From Morella rubra (taxonomy: Eukaryota; Streptophyta; Magnoliopsida; Fagales; Myricaceae): a stretch of DNA of 64,000 bases. The first letter of the stretch is position 1; each line of letters opens with the position of its first letter. The stretch covers positions 15,477,366-15,541,365 of the forward strand of contig CM025849.1 in assembly GCA_003952965.2 (NCBI GenBank), written 5' to 3'. The translations under genes and the position numbers were made by a program. Positions 47,338-58,500 of the stretch are shown here, piece by piece. Under the pieces are notes generated by a model. That model had not been told where the DNA came from and did not search any database. It was given only the letters and a program-made list of their open reading frames with translations.

Positions 47338-48170
47338 TGTCACGCCCCAAACGCTAACTCGAAAAGGCTAGTGACAGCTGTGAGCATCCCCAACAAGGAA
47401 TACTCAAGCGAACTTACTAAATTCTTGCAGCGGAAAAACTCCCCTTTTTTTTTATATCGACTAATGCGCGTAATGAAACATTAGAACCTGCTCCTCAAAC
47501 GATAACTTGAAGTAATTACAACACAGTCTCAAAATATCAATTGGTTAAAAACCCTAAACTTTACTGGGCCGAATAACCCATGACCACCACACATCGGAGG
47601 CTCATGTCGGCTCTTTCAAAAATTATATCTAAACCTTTACTGAAATAACAAAAAAAGGGAAGAGGACGTCCTCGTCAGCCCCTCTCCTAGGTTTTAAGGT
47701 CCTCTTCTTAGGTTTCTCACCTGAAATATTGTCTGGAATGATACAATTTAAAAACTGTGAGTCGAATGACTCAGTAAGGGATCATATGCAATAAATAGTG
47801 CATGTCTCGCATGTTCATGGATATCAATGTACATGAATGTCAAATGAAATGCTTGCATATGCATGAGACAACGTACTTGATCTTAAAAGAAACATGCAAT
47901 TGATCTTGAAAATAATTCTTTCTTGATTGGGCAACTTATCTCGCTCCATTTACCCCTGAAGTCAGGATTGTGCGTTCCCTTCGGAACTATTCCCTTTTCC
48001 TTGGGAATACGTCATTTGGTTGAGCTAGTCCTCGACGTGGCCCCAGGCCTAATGACTAGACTCAACCCTTAGAGGTTCACACCTTCTTGCAAGCATCCTT
48101 CAGTGTGATTGCACATACCTCAAGAGCAACCCACCCTTCTCGCATTCGTCCTTCGGAGTGGGTGCCCCTT
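47338..48170 (-). mobile_element. Truncated 3' LTR of outer Ty3/gypsy element
   Basis: The sequence from the terminal TGTCACGCCCC inward for about 830 bp is nearly identical to the 3' part of the LTR at 51,787-54,948. It stops near GTGGGTGCCCCTTAG, where integrase coding sequence resumes, so about 2.3 kb of this LTR and the end of pol are deleted. The outer flank is copia DNA. Confidence 0.85.
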
Positions 48171-49556
48171 AGTACAAAGTACGTTGGGCACTCCATGGAG
48201 CCTAATAATCTCCTGAAGATAAATCTTAGCTAACTTTTCCGGGGTATACTTCACCTTAATGGGTAAGAAGTGTGCCGACTTAGTTAATCGGTCCACAATC
48301 ACCCATATAGCGTCATAGCTTGCAGTAGTTCGAGGCAACCCTACTACAAAGTCCATGGCTATCCCTTCCCACTTCCATTCAGGGATCTCTAGAGGCTTTA
48401 ATGTCCCTGCCGGCCTCTGGTGCTCTGCCTTCACCTTCTGACAAGTCAAACATCGAGCAACATACTCGGCTATCTCCCGCTTCATATTAGGCCACCAAAA
48501 GGCCTCCTTAATATCTCGATACATCTTCGTGCCTCCTGGGTGAATAGTATAAGGTGTAGTGTGAGCCTCTGCTAGGATCAAATCCTTGATTCCTCCTGTC
48601 CCTGGCACACAAACTCTGCCACGGTAACGTAACAACCCATCCTTATCCCCAAAGTCAGGGTCTTCCTTTTTCCCAATCCTCTCTCTGATCCCTTCAATCA
48701 CCTTATCATTCTTCTGGGCTTCGCGAATCCGCTCCTCTAGCGTAGGTTGCAACGAGAGCCCTGCTATTGAGACAAACTGATCGGCAATGATAAGCACGAT
48801 CTCTGCTCTTTCCAAATCTCTCATGATTCCTTCGGGCACCACCTTCATTGAACTCGTCTCTGCCGACTTCCTACTTAGTGCGTCGGCCACCACATTGGCC
48901 TTTCCGGGGTGGTAGCTAATTGTGCAATCATAATCTTTAATCAGCTCTAGCCATCGCCGTTGCCTCATGTTCAGCTCTTTCTGGGTGTTAAAATACTTGA
49001 GGCTCTTATGATCGGTGAATATCTCACATTTAACCCCATACAAGTAATGTCTCCATATTTTCAACGCATAGACTACTGCAGCTAGCTCTAAGTCATGCGT
49101 GGGGTAATTCATCTCATGAGGCCTCAACTGTCTAGATGCATAAGCTATGACCCTTTTGTCTTGCATCAAAACACAACCTAAACCTTGCTTTGAGGCATCG
49201 CTGTAGATTTCATACTCCCCATGTTCCGAGGGTAGTGCTAACACTGGAGCAGTAATTAAGTTGGCCTTCAATTCTTGGAAACTCCGCTCACACTCATCCG
49301 TCCATTCAAATTTGACATTCTTCCTTGTCAACGAAGTCAAAGGCATGGCTAACTTGGAGAATCCCTCAATAAATCTCCGATAGTACCCTGCTAACCCCAG
49401 AAAACTCCTTATTTCCTTCACGTTTGTAGGCCTTGGCCACTTGGATACAGCATCTACCTTCCCGGGATCCACAGCAATCCCTTCACCGGACACCACGTGC
49501 CCCAAAAATCGGACTTGTTCCAACCAAAATTCACACTTGGAGAATTTGGCAAACAA
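48171..49556 (-). pseudogene. Outer Ty3/gypsy pol: RT tail, RNase H, truncated integrase
   Basis: The frame stays open for 478 codons, of which the last ~15 are LTR sequence. Order: RT thumb region ([20 protein letters not shown] and [20 protein letters not shown]), RNase H with its acidic residues in [21 protein letters not shown] and VADALSR, then integrase with an HHCC-type zinc region ([13 protein letters not shown]) and the first catalytic Asp in AMDFV. Reading runs into the LTR fragment before the second Asp and the Glu of the DDE triad, and any C-terminal chromodomain is gone. It is clearly chromovirus-like in layout. Long LTRs with the TGTGAGACC start would fit the Tekay/Del group, but this is inference. 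Confidence 0.85.
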
Positions 49557-50768
49557 CTTCTTCTCCCTAAGAATCTGAATAGTATGTCATCAATAAAGTC
49601 TTTCCCGTTGGTTAGTCCAAAAGGCATCATTCCCATATCGCGTTCGACCTTCAAATTGGTGATATCCCGATCTCAGGTCAATCTTCGAGAATGCCTGTGC
49701 CCCCTGCAATTGATCAAATAGATCATCAATGCGAGGTAACGGGTATCTGTTCTTGATAGTCACCTTATTCAACTCCCGATAATCGATGCACATCCTGAGG
49801 CTTCCATCTTTCTTCTTAACGAACAAAATCGGTGCTCCCCAAGGCGACACACTCGGCCGAATGAACCCTTTCTCCAATAATTCCTCCAGTTGAATCTTCA
49901 ATTCCTTCAGCTCTGCTGGTGCCATCCTATACGGTGCTTTAGAAATTGGAGCTGTCCCTGGTTCCAACTCGATGCCGAACTCCACTTCTCTATCTGGGGG
50001 TAAACCAGGTAATTCTTCTGGAAATACGTCGGGAAATTCGTTCACTACCGGGGTTTGCTCTACCATAGCAGTCTCCCTCTGTATATCATTCGTCCAAACC
50101 AAAAATCCCTCATGTCCTCCTTGCAACAATTTCTTGGCTTGTATGGCCGAAATAATCGCCGGTCTTCGCTCCACCTTTCTCATACCTACAAAACAACAAT
50201 CCGGTCTCCCCTCCTTTTGGAACACGACCTTCTTCTCATAACACTTTATACTAGCACCGTGCGTTGCCAACCAATCCATGCCTAAAATAACGTCGAATCC
50301 CCCCATCTCCATTACTATCAGATTAGCCAACATTACTTGCCCCTCAACTTCTATTGGACAATTCTTCACTACTCGATCACAATTGATCCTCCCACCAGTA
50401 GGTGTCGACACTACTACATGACATTCTAGCGGTTCGTGTTTTATATCTCTTGCCTTACAGTATGCTGATGCAATGAATGAATGCGTGGCCCCTGAATCAA
50501 ATAGAACAAGGGCTTCTCCCTGAGGCAAGGGCAACTTACCTGCCACCACTCTGGTTTGATTCTCCGCATCCTTCGGGGTAAGAGCGTACATCCTTGCTTG
50601 AACTGGACCACCTGGCCTTCTTGAATTATTTTGTTGGGAGGGTCGAGGTGCTTGGGTTGAGTTACCAGTTACCCTATTTTGTTGAGAGGGTTGCGGTGCT
50701 TGAATTGAATTACCAGTCACCCTACAATCTCTTGCAATGTGACCTGGTTTCCCACACTGAAAGCACAC
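49557..50768 (-). pseudogene. Outer Ty3/gypsy pol N-part: zinc knuckle, protease, damaged RT
   Basis: Starting in the zinc knuckle [14 protein letters not shown], the frame continues through an aspartic protease with [11 protein letters not shown] and a cleavage-region motif [19 protein letters not shown] follows, with [20 protein letters not shown] and DLRSGYHQ. There, deletions remove most of the palm: fragments of TRYG, MPFGLTN and FIDDIL survive in altered frames before the thumb region resumes in the next pol piece. The catalytic IDD core is present in DNA but isolated. The frame is also out of register with gag owing to a one-base loss near 50,835. It is not functional. Confidence 0.85.
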
Positions 50769-51652
50769 TCCCTGCCGGCATTCCCCTGGATGTTTCTTGC
50801 CACATTTATTACATATTGGGAATTGGTTTCCTCCGGAATCTGGGCTCCACCATGCCCTCGATTCGGTCCCTGAGATGAACCCTGCTTACTCTTCTTCCAG
50901 GGCACCTGAGATGTGACCTGCTTGGGAGGAGCCTTCCTCTTTTGCTGGTCGTAATATGCCGCTGTCCTCTGTAGCCCTCTCTCCACAATCACTGCCCGTT
51001 CTATCACTTCTGCCAGAGTCTTCAAATTGTGGGCCATCACCCTGTCATAGATTCGGGGATGGAGTCCCTCCTCAAACTTCCTAGCTTTCCTCTCCTCGTC
51101 TGGCACTAGATACGGAGCAAACCTTACCAACTCCATAAATCGACCAGAATATTGATCAACGGTCATTGCCCCCTGAGTCAAGGTGGCAAACTCTCTCGCT
51201 TTTGCTTCCCGAGTTGTCCTTGGAAAATAGCGATCCAAGAATTCTTGTTGAAACCTCTCCCAAGGTATGGGCTGTTGCCCCAACTCTTGGCTCAGTAGTA
51301 GCTTCTTAGATAGCCACCACCTCTTAGCATCTCCCTGTAGCTTAAAAGTGGCAAAGTTCAGTCTCTGGGCGTCTGTACACCCCATGACTTCTAGCAACTC
51401 CTTTATCTCTAGAAGCCAGTTCTCTGCCAGAACGGCATCTCCCTTGCCATTGTACACCGGCGGGTGTTGGCGGTTAAACTGGTCAAAGGTGCATCCTTCA
51501 GGGCGACCTCTTGCCCCATCTCCATTAGCTCCTTGTTGCACCTGCTCAGCAACAAGCTGAGCCATATGCCTCAAAACGTCATCAGTAGTGACACCCGGTT
51601 CTTCGTATCCCTCATTCGTGTTTTGATTCCTGGGTTGTCTTCTAGGTGGCAT
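50717..51652 (-). pseudogene. Outer Ty3/gypsy gag, left-arm copy (frameshifted)
   Basis: It starts MPPRRQPRNQNTNEGYEEPG and carries the retrotransposon gag core (AENWLLEIKELLEV, LQGDAKRWW, FLDRYFPR, EFATLTQGAMTVDQY, KFEEGLHPRI). A Lys/Gln-rich linker follows. A single C is missing in a CCC run compared with the right arm (ATTCCGG versus ATTCCCGG), which shifts the frame just before the zinc knuckles and ends the product at 311 codons. The start ATG was chosen because both arms keep it about 125 bp after the primer-binding site. Confidence 0.9.
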
Positions 51653-51768
51653 CCTGCACTAATACGTCATTACTCCATAAATATTCTAACGATTAATTGA
51701 GGTGCACGAATTTCTAGCATACTCGAAATCCAAAAGACGAGTAGCAAGTCCTAAGTTCACTAAACTTT

Positions 51769-51780
51769 CCTCTGATACCA
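51769..51780 (-). other. Primer-binding site, outer gypsy (left arm)
   Basis: The minus strand reads TGGTATCAGAGG, complementary to the 3' end of initiator tRNA-Met apart from its last base. It lies six bases from the LTR terminus. The right arm has the canonical TGGTATCAGAGCG at the same place, so two bases were lost here. Confidence 0.85.
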
Positions 51781-51786
51781 CTTAAC

Positions 51787-54700
51787 TGTCACGCCCCAAA
51801 CGCTAACTCGAAGAGGCTAGTGACAGCCGCGAGCATCCCCAACAAGGAATACTCAAGCGAACTTACTAAATTCTTGCAGCGGAAAAACCCCTTTTTTTTT
51901 TATCGACTAATGCGCGTAATGAAACATTAGAACCTGCTCCTCAAACGATAACTTGAAGTAATTACAACACAGTCTCAAAATATCAATTGGTTAAAAACCC
52001 TAAACTTTACTGGGCCGAATAACCCATGACCACCACACATCGGAGGCTCATGTCGGCTCTTTCAAAAATTATATCTAAACCTTTACTGAAATAACAAAAA
52101 GGGAAGAGGACGTCCTCGTCAGCCCCTCTCCTAGGTTTTAAGGTCCTCTTCTTAGGTTTCCTCACCTGAAATATTGTCTGGAATGATACAATTTAAAAAC
52201 TGTGAGTCGAATGACTCAGTAAGGGATCATATGCAATAAATAGTGCATGTCTCGCATGTTCATGGATATCAATGTACATGAATGTCAAATGAAATGCTTG
52301 CATATGCATGAGACAACGTACTTGATCTTAAAAGAAACATGCAATTGATCTTGAAAATAATTCTTTCTTGATTGGGCAACTTATCTCGCTCCATTTACCC
52401 CTGAAGTCAGGGTTGTGCGTTCCCTTCGGAACTATTCCCTTTTCCCTTGGGAATACGTCATTTGGTTGAGCTAGTCCTCGACGTGGCCCCAGGCCTAATG
52501 ACTAGACTCAACCCTTAGAGGTTCACACCTTCTTGCAAGCATCCTTCAGTGTGATTGCACATACCTCAAGAGCTACCCATCCTTCTCGCATTCGTCCTTC
52601 GGAGTGGATGCACCTATCTTATTGGTACGGTACCGACCAACCTCAGCCCCTTAACTTAACTTGTCATACAGTACTTCTCATACTTTCATTTGCACAAAAC
52701 TTTCTTCTTTAAGAAATCATGCAAATGCTTATGTCGTGTAATGCTTGATAATGAGAAATCGTAAATGCTTCTCATGCTTTCATTCCAGTTTTCGGAAAAA
52801 CGTAATTTTCCACTTACCTTCGTCCACTTGAGCGAATGGCAGCACCTTGCCTACAATTGATTCATACTAATGTCATTTATAGGTTTACTAGATGTAGAGA
52901 ATAGTCATTCAATTAAATTCAGCACATCATACAAAATCGCCCATATTTCTTGATTTCCCAATGGTGATCTTACAATGCAAAGTATTCTCTTAAGAATGCC
53001 GAAGCCATAAGAATTGGGTTCTAAACTGATCCTTACACTAATTTTTATAACATATGAAAGTTCTAAGTAATTTGGAGCTCATTTGCCATTCAAAACATTT
53101 ACCCGAAAATACAAGCTGCGGAGGACGTCCAAGCGGGCAGCCCCGACGTCTCCAACTTAAAAATTCATAACTTCATAGACATGGCTCCAAATAACATGAA
53201 ATTTATTTTGAACTATTCAGCTTTCATAGGTCAAGATTGGAGGTAAAATTCACAACAGCAGAATTTGCTATACATTTTTACAAACACTTCATATTAGGCG
53301 AAAATCCTACAACAACACTGTTGCTGTTTCCAGCTCGGCCTTCCATTTTCAAAATACCACAACTCATTCATTACACCTCTAATTCACACGAAATTTACCT
53401 TAAAATGTTCTTCTTTCATAAACTTAAAATTCAAGACCAAACTCGTAAAATTTGGACTTAAACTGATCACTCAAAAGGTATTCGAAATGAGCTAACATTC
53501 CGGACGTACAAGGCTGCTGGCAGCTTGACGTCCGGGCCTTGAACAACGCATATCTCACCCAATACTTATCGGAATCACCCAAGGTATGGCTTAAAATCTT
53601 CCTATTTCCTAGGCCTACAATCTAGGATCCTCTTAAGATCAAAGGATAAGCACAATTGCATCAGAATACACTCCTAGTTCGAGCCTTGAAATCTGCAGAA
53701 GTACATTTCAGCAACTTGTTTTCAGCAACTAGTCTAACAAGCATTCTCTATAATTCTCAATGATCTTCAACATAACAGGCCATGCTTATGAATGCTATGG
53801 GTTTTCCAATCAACCATAATAGGTCATAATAGAATGGGTCTATCCTCTATAGATGCAAATCAGCAACAAGGAAGTTTTCCTTTTCCTGCAAGTTTCCTCC
53901 CTTTTTATCATAACCTTCTTCATGCAGCAACTTCACCCATGATTCTAGATTTAAAACCTCAGCTTTGTTTTCCAGCAACTTAGCAATTAAATTTAAACTT
54001 AACACAGAAATTAAAACCACACTTGCAACACTACAACCCAACAGATCCGGCCATGCATACACAAACAGATTTCAGTCCTCTTTTAGGCTTTTTATCATAC
54101 ACTTAGGGTGCATCAATGTTGCCCTAGAACATTTCTCAGATCTAACCATATCTCCCCATGATTTCTTACAAGATCTACACTACTCTTAGAGCAAACAACA
54201 TGTAGATAAGGAGAAAACAACCTAGCACACAACAAGCTATCATCCAAGAAAAATGTGAAAGAAATGAGATAGTGGGTATTTCGGCCAGCAGAGATTTTTT
54301 TTTTTTTTTTCATAGCAAGGGCCGAACTTACCTTTCTTTCTTCTCTTTCTCCTTCTTCTTCTTCCTCTCCTTTTTTTTTCTTTCTTCTTCTTCTTCTTCT
54401 TCTCTTCGGTTGTGTGAGTGAGTTAGGGCAAAAGAGTGTTAGGGCAATGGGAATGTGAAGTGTGCGGCAAGGGGGGGTTAATAGGCGTGAAAGTGCTTGG
54501 GGGGGGAAGACAAGGCTGCCCTCCCCCTTTCTTTCCCTCCTTCACGTGACTTCCCTCCCTTTTTCCCCATTTTTTTTTTTTTTTTTTTTTTTTTTATTTT
54601 TCTGCCACTTCATAAAATTAACCCTAACATGCCTTTCACACATTTTTCAAGAGTCAAAGTCCCTAATTCAATTTCTTCCAAATATTGCAAACTTAGAGAT

Positions 54701-54948
54701 ATATTCCAACAATTAAAATGATTAGTTTAATTAATCCCAAATACTCAAATTTAATACTATTAAAAATTGCAAACGATATAACATTTAAATCATAGCTAAA
54801 GATGCATAAAAATGCTAGGGGGAAAATTCCACCTAGACAAAATCTTAGATTAATTTACCCATACATGCCTTTCTCAATAATTAGAGTAATACATACTTAA
54901 GGAGTCATAATTCTTTTTACAATGATAGAAGTAAGTCGGGGTCTCACA
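51787..54948 (-). mobile_element. 5' LTR of outer Ty3/gypsy element, left arm (3,162 bp)
   Basis: Bounded on the minus strand by TGTGAGACCCC at its start and GGGGCGTGACA at its end, next to the primer-binding site. It contains a long T/A homopolymer tract (about 54,571-54,599), trinucleotide CTT runs, a GGACGTCAAGCTGCCAGCAG phrase and the TGAGTC stem-loop. It is almost identical to the right-arm LTR. Short open frames inside are mirrored in both arms and are not genes. Confidence 0.92.
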
Positions 54949-56277
54949 ACTGTAGTAGGTCTTGGCCAAGTATAAATTGCCTCTACTTTTTTCTAGATCA
55001 ATTGGTATACCTTCACTTGAAATAATATGTCCTAGAAATGCTACTTCCTTTAGCCAAAAATCACATTTTGAGAACTTAGCATATAACTTTTCTTCCCTCA
55101 ATCTTTGCAAAACCAACCTCAAATGATTCTAATGCTCTTCCTTACTCCTAGAGTATATCAATATATCATCAATGAATACAACCACAAAATGATCCAAAAA
55201 ATCTCTAAATACCCTTTGCATCAAATCCATAAATGCAGCAGGAGCATTTGTTAATCCAAAAGGCATTACCAAGAATTTGTAATGACCATACCTGGTACAA
55301 AAAGCTGTCTTTGGTATATCCTCCCTCCTGATTCTCAATTGATGATATCCTAACCTTAGATCAATCTTAGGAAATATTTCAGCACCATTCAATTGATCAA
55401 ACAAATCATCAATCCTAGGTAAAGGATACTTATTCCTAATAGTAACCTTATTCAACTCATGATAGTCTATGCACATTCTCATAGTGCCATCCTTCTTTTT
55501 CACAAATAGCACTGGAGCTCCCCAAGGTGAAACACTAGGTCTAATATATCCTTTCTGCAATAAATCTTGTAGTTGTTCCTTTAATTCCTTTAGTTCAATT
55601 GGGACCATCCTATGTGGAGCTTTAGACAAAGGTGCAGTATCTGGTACCAATGAAATTTCAAATTCAATTTCTCTTACCGGTGGTAATCCAGGTAGTTCTT
55701 CTGGAAAGACATCTTGATACTCACAGATCGTTGGTATGGTTTCTAACTTCTTTTCCTCTTCCTGAATTCCAGAAATTGAAACTAGAAAAGCTTGAGCTCC
55801 ATTAATCATACTTTTCCAAGCTTTCAACCCTGATATTAATCGTACATGAGGAAATTCCTTGTTCGGTCTGGGATTCACTTTCTTGGCATTCCTGAACTGA
55901 ATTCTCTTAAGTCTAGGTACAAATAAACTCACTTCCTTTGCATGACAACCTAATGTTACATGATAGCTAGATAACCAATCCATGCCAAGAATCACATCAA
56001 AGTTACCCATATCTAGGATTGTCAAATCTATAGGCAATCTCCATGCTATTTCCATTGGAAACTTCTTGATCTTCTTAGTACACATACTATTTATCCCCAA
56101 CGGAGTTACCACATCAAGTCTAACAAATAAAGGTTCTACCAACAATCCAAGTCTATTTACACAATTCTGTGAAATAAAAAAATGCGTAGCACCAGTATCA
56201 AACAATATGGTTACTAATCCACAAGAAAGGGAAAAAGTACTTGTCACCACATTCTCATCTTGCTCTGCTTCCTCCAT
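54949..56277 (-). pseudogene. Inner Ty3/gypsy protease-RT, left arm
   Basis: An open frame of 382 codons covers the aspartic protease ([12 protein letters not shown]), the linker [17 protein letters not shown], and RT with [35 protein letters not shown] and the catalytic FIDDIL. It stops at EEH followed by TAG. The same frame continues past the stop ([20 protein letters not shown]) until the outer LTR begins at 54,948. RNase H and integrase are absent, because the outer element inserted here. The TAG occurs in both arms, so it predates their duplication. Confidence 0.88.
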
Positions 56278-56294
56278 ATTCAGAAAAACTCTTG

Positions 56295-56911
56295 CTAGTC
56301 CAATTCCCCCGTTTGTTGATTTCCTGGATTATTACTAGGATTTCCTCTCTGATTGTTACCGGGGTTAGTAACTTGATTCCCACGCCCATTCTGAGGGAAT
56401 CCTTGCCTCACTATACAATTTCTAGCAAAATGACCTATCTTCCCACAAGTAAAAGAAACTATCCCTCTAGCACCAGGGCCATTTCTTCTATCTCCTTGTC
56501 CATTGCCTCTATTCCCAAGATTACCTCCTTCTCTCTTTCCTGATGACTGTCCTTGGAATTGAGTCTCTTGGAAAGAGCATTTCTTATTCTGCTCATTAAC
56601 AATAGCACTCTCCTGTAAGGTACGTTCTACAATCGAGGCTCTATCAACTAACTGCTGAAAATTCTCAAACTTATGCAACAGACTCTTTCCTTAATACGGA
56701 TTGTAATCCTCTCTCAAACTTACCGGATTTCCTACTCACATCAGGAATCATATATAAAGCAAATCTAGACAATATTCATAAGCCAATTTTCAGCCACTAA
56801 AGGTTCCGTACCTCCTTCAAAACAAAGGGGATGGTGCTTGGCAAATTTATCAAATGAACTCCCTTCGTGCACGTTCTCCCCTCATCTATCTCTATTCCCT
56901 CTAGCTGCCAT
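56295..56911 (-). pseudogene. Inner Ty3/gypsy gag, left arm (internally deleted)
   Basis: ATG at 56,911 starts MAARGNRDR, then a TGA stop at codon 10. Reading on gives the gag phrase FDKFAKHHPLCFEGGTEP and AENWLMN. It jumps directly to RFALYMIPDVSRKSGKFERG, so the central gag core is deleted. The C-terminal part (56,678-56,295) has a Gly/Asn-rich linker and a zinc knuckle-like CGKIGHFARNC whose first Cys is replaced (SFTCGKIGHF). Indels put it out of frame with protease, unlike the right arm. Confidence 0.82.
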
Positions 56912-57079
56912 TTTCTACCGAAACACAAAGGTAGGCTATAAACTCCAAAATCACCACAAGATAAGGAAAATATCATATTATTCTTATGATCATACTAAGG
57001 TTACTAACGAGGTAGTGCTTTTCTTAACACTCTCATTTTCTTAGGATCTACTAATTGTCCTTTCTTTCTTAAAAATATA

Positions 57080-57091
57080 GCTCTGATACCA
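57080..57091 (-). other. Primer-binding site, inner gypsy (left arm)
   Basis: TGGTATCAGAGC on the minus strand, a perfect initiator tRNA-Met complement, two bases inside the short LTR. Confidence 0.88.
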
Positions 57092-57093
57092 TC

Positions 57094-57368
57094 TGTACTT
57101 GCCTAGACCGTGAAGACCTCAAGCGTTGTCTCATAGTAATGGACATAGCTATTGAAATTAATGTTACGGCCTATGGGACGATCGACAAAATAACATGAAA
57201 CAAAGCAAAACACATGAAGGACCTTTTATTAATACCGAGGTATTACAAAAGAGACCCACTTTCTATAATGTACATACTAAAGAAAACTACAGCGGAAAAC
57301 TAAGAAAAACATAAACCAAAGATCTCTAATCTTCGTCATCAGTGTTATCCAAGTCCGAGATGTTGACA
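57094..57368 (-). mobile_element. Short LTR of inner gypsy, left arm (275 bp)
   Basis: Minus strand TGTCAACATCTCGG to GGCAAGTACA, followed by the primer-binding site. The R/U5-like part (about 57,094-57,240) matches the right arm closely; the U3-like part beyond does not. Confidence 0.85.
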
Positions 57369-57398
57369 TAATTATCAGAGTGCAGAGTTATCCACCTA
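57369..57398. other. 30 bp spacer at the palindrome centre
   Basis: Non-mirrored bases separating the two head-to-head short LTRs. They are the only unique sequence between the arms. No inverted symmetry is visible within it. Confidence 0.8.
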
Positions 57399-57698
57399 TG
57401 TCAAACATCTCGGGACTTGGCAACAGTGTGTTGTGTGTGAGATTACGACATCTTTTAGGCTTTATGTGTCGTTTGTGTCGTTCAACCCTCGTGAGTATTT
57501 TCGTGTTAACTAGCTGTCCACATCTTGTGTGTGCCGTCCTCTCTTGTAATACCTCGGTATTAGTAAAAGGTCCTTCATGTGTTTTGCTTTGTTTCATGTT
57601 ATTTTGTCGATCGTCCCATAGGCCGTAACATTAATTTCAATAGCTATGTCCATTACTATGAGACAACGCTAGAGGTCTTCACGGTCTAGGCAAGTACA
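57399..57698 (+). mobile_element. Short LTR of inner gypsy, right arm (300 bp)
   Basis: TGTCAAACATCTCGGG to GGCAAGTACA, then the primer-binding site. The terminal ~20 bp and the last ~145 bp match the left-arm LTR. The middle ~120 bp (U3) is strongly diverged and slightly longer. Confidence 0.85.
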
Positions 57699-57700
57699 GA

Positions 57701-57712
57701 TGGTATCAGAGC
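57701..57712 (+). other. Primer-binding site, inner gypsy (right arm)
   Basis: TGGTATCAGAGC two bases after the LTR end, complementary to the initiator tRNA-Met 3' end. Confidence 0.88.
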
Positions 57713-57880
57713 TATATTTTTAAGAAAGAAAGGACAATTAGTAGATCCTAAGAAAATGAGAGTGTTAAGAAAAGCACTACCTCGTTAGTAACCTTAGTAT
57801 GATCATAAGAATAATATGATATTTTCCTTATCTTGTGGTGATTTTGGAGTTTATAGCCTACCTTTGTGTTTCGGTAGAAA

Positions 57881-58500
57881 ATGGCAGCTAGAGGGAATAG
57901 AGATAGATGAGGGGAGAACGTGCACGAAGGGAGTTCATTTGATAAATTTGCCAAGCACCATCCCCTTTGTTTTGAAGGAGGTACGGAACCTTTAGTGGCT
58001 GAAAATTGGCTTATGAATATTGTCTAGATTTGCTTTATATATGATTCCTGATGTGAGTAGGAAATCCGGTAAGTTTGAAAGAGGATTACAATCCCGTATT
58101 AAGGAAAGAGTCTGTTGCCATAAGTTTGAGAATTTTCAGCAGTTAGTTGATAGAGCCTCGATTGTAGAACGTACCTTACAGGAGAGTGCTATTGTTAATG
58201 AGCAGAATAAGAAATGCTCTTTCCAAGAGACTCAATTCCAAGGACAGTCATCAGGAAAGAGAGAAGGAGGTAATCTTGGGAATAGAGGCAATGGACAAGG
58301 AGATAGAAGAAATGGCCCTGGTGCTAGAGGGATAGTTTCTTTTACTTGTGGGAAGATAGGTCATTTTGCTAGAAATTGTATAGTGAGGCAAGGATTCCCT
58401 CAGAATGGGCGTGGGAATCAAGTTACTAACCCCGGTAACAATCAGAGAGGAAATCCTAGTAATGGAAATCAACAGAGGGGAATTGGACTAGCAAGAGTGT
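57881..58500 (+). pseudogene. Inner Ty3/gypsy gag, right arm (internally deleted)
   Basis: Same start (MAARGNRDR then TGA) and same internal deletion joining AENWLMN to RFALYMIPDVSRKS as in the left arm. From about 58,020 the frame is open through the Gly/Asn linker and the zinc knuckle remnant. It runs on into protease without interruption, where the left arm has a 9 bp insertion plus further changes that break it. Confidence 0.82.

Noticed and set aside
53237-54189. Several 63-74 codon frames in the left-arm LTR
   Set aside because: Mirror copies exist in the right arm because the DNA is duplicated, not because of coding constraint; no family similarity.
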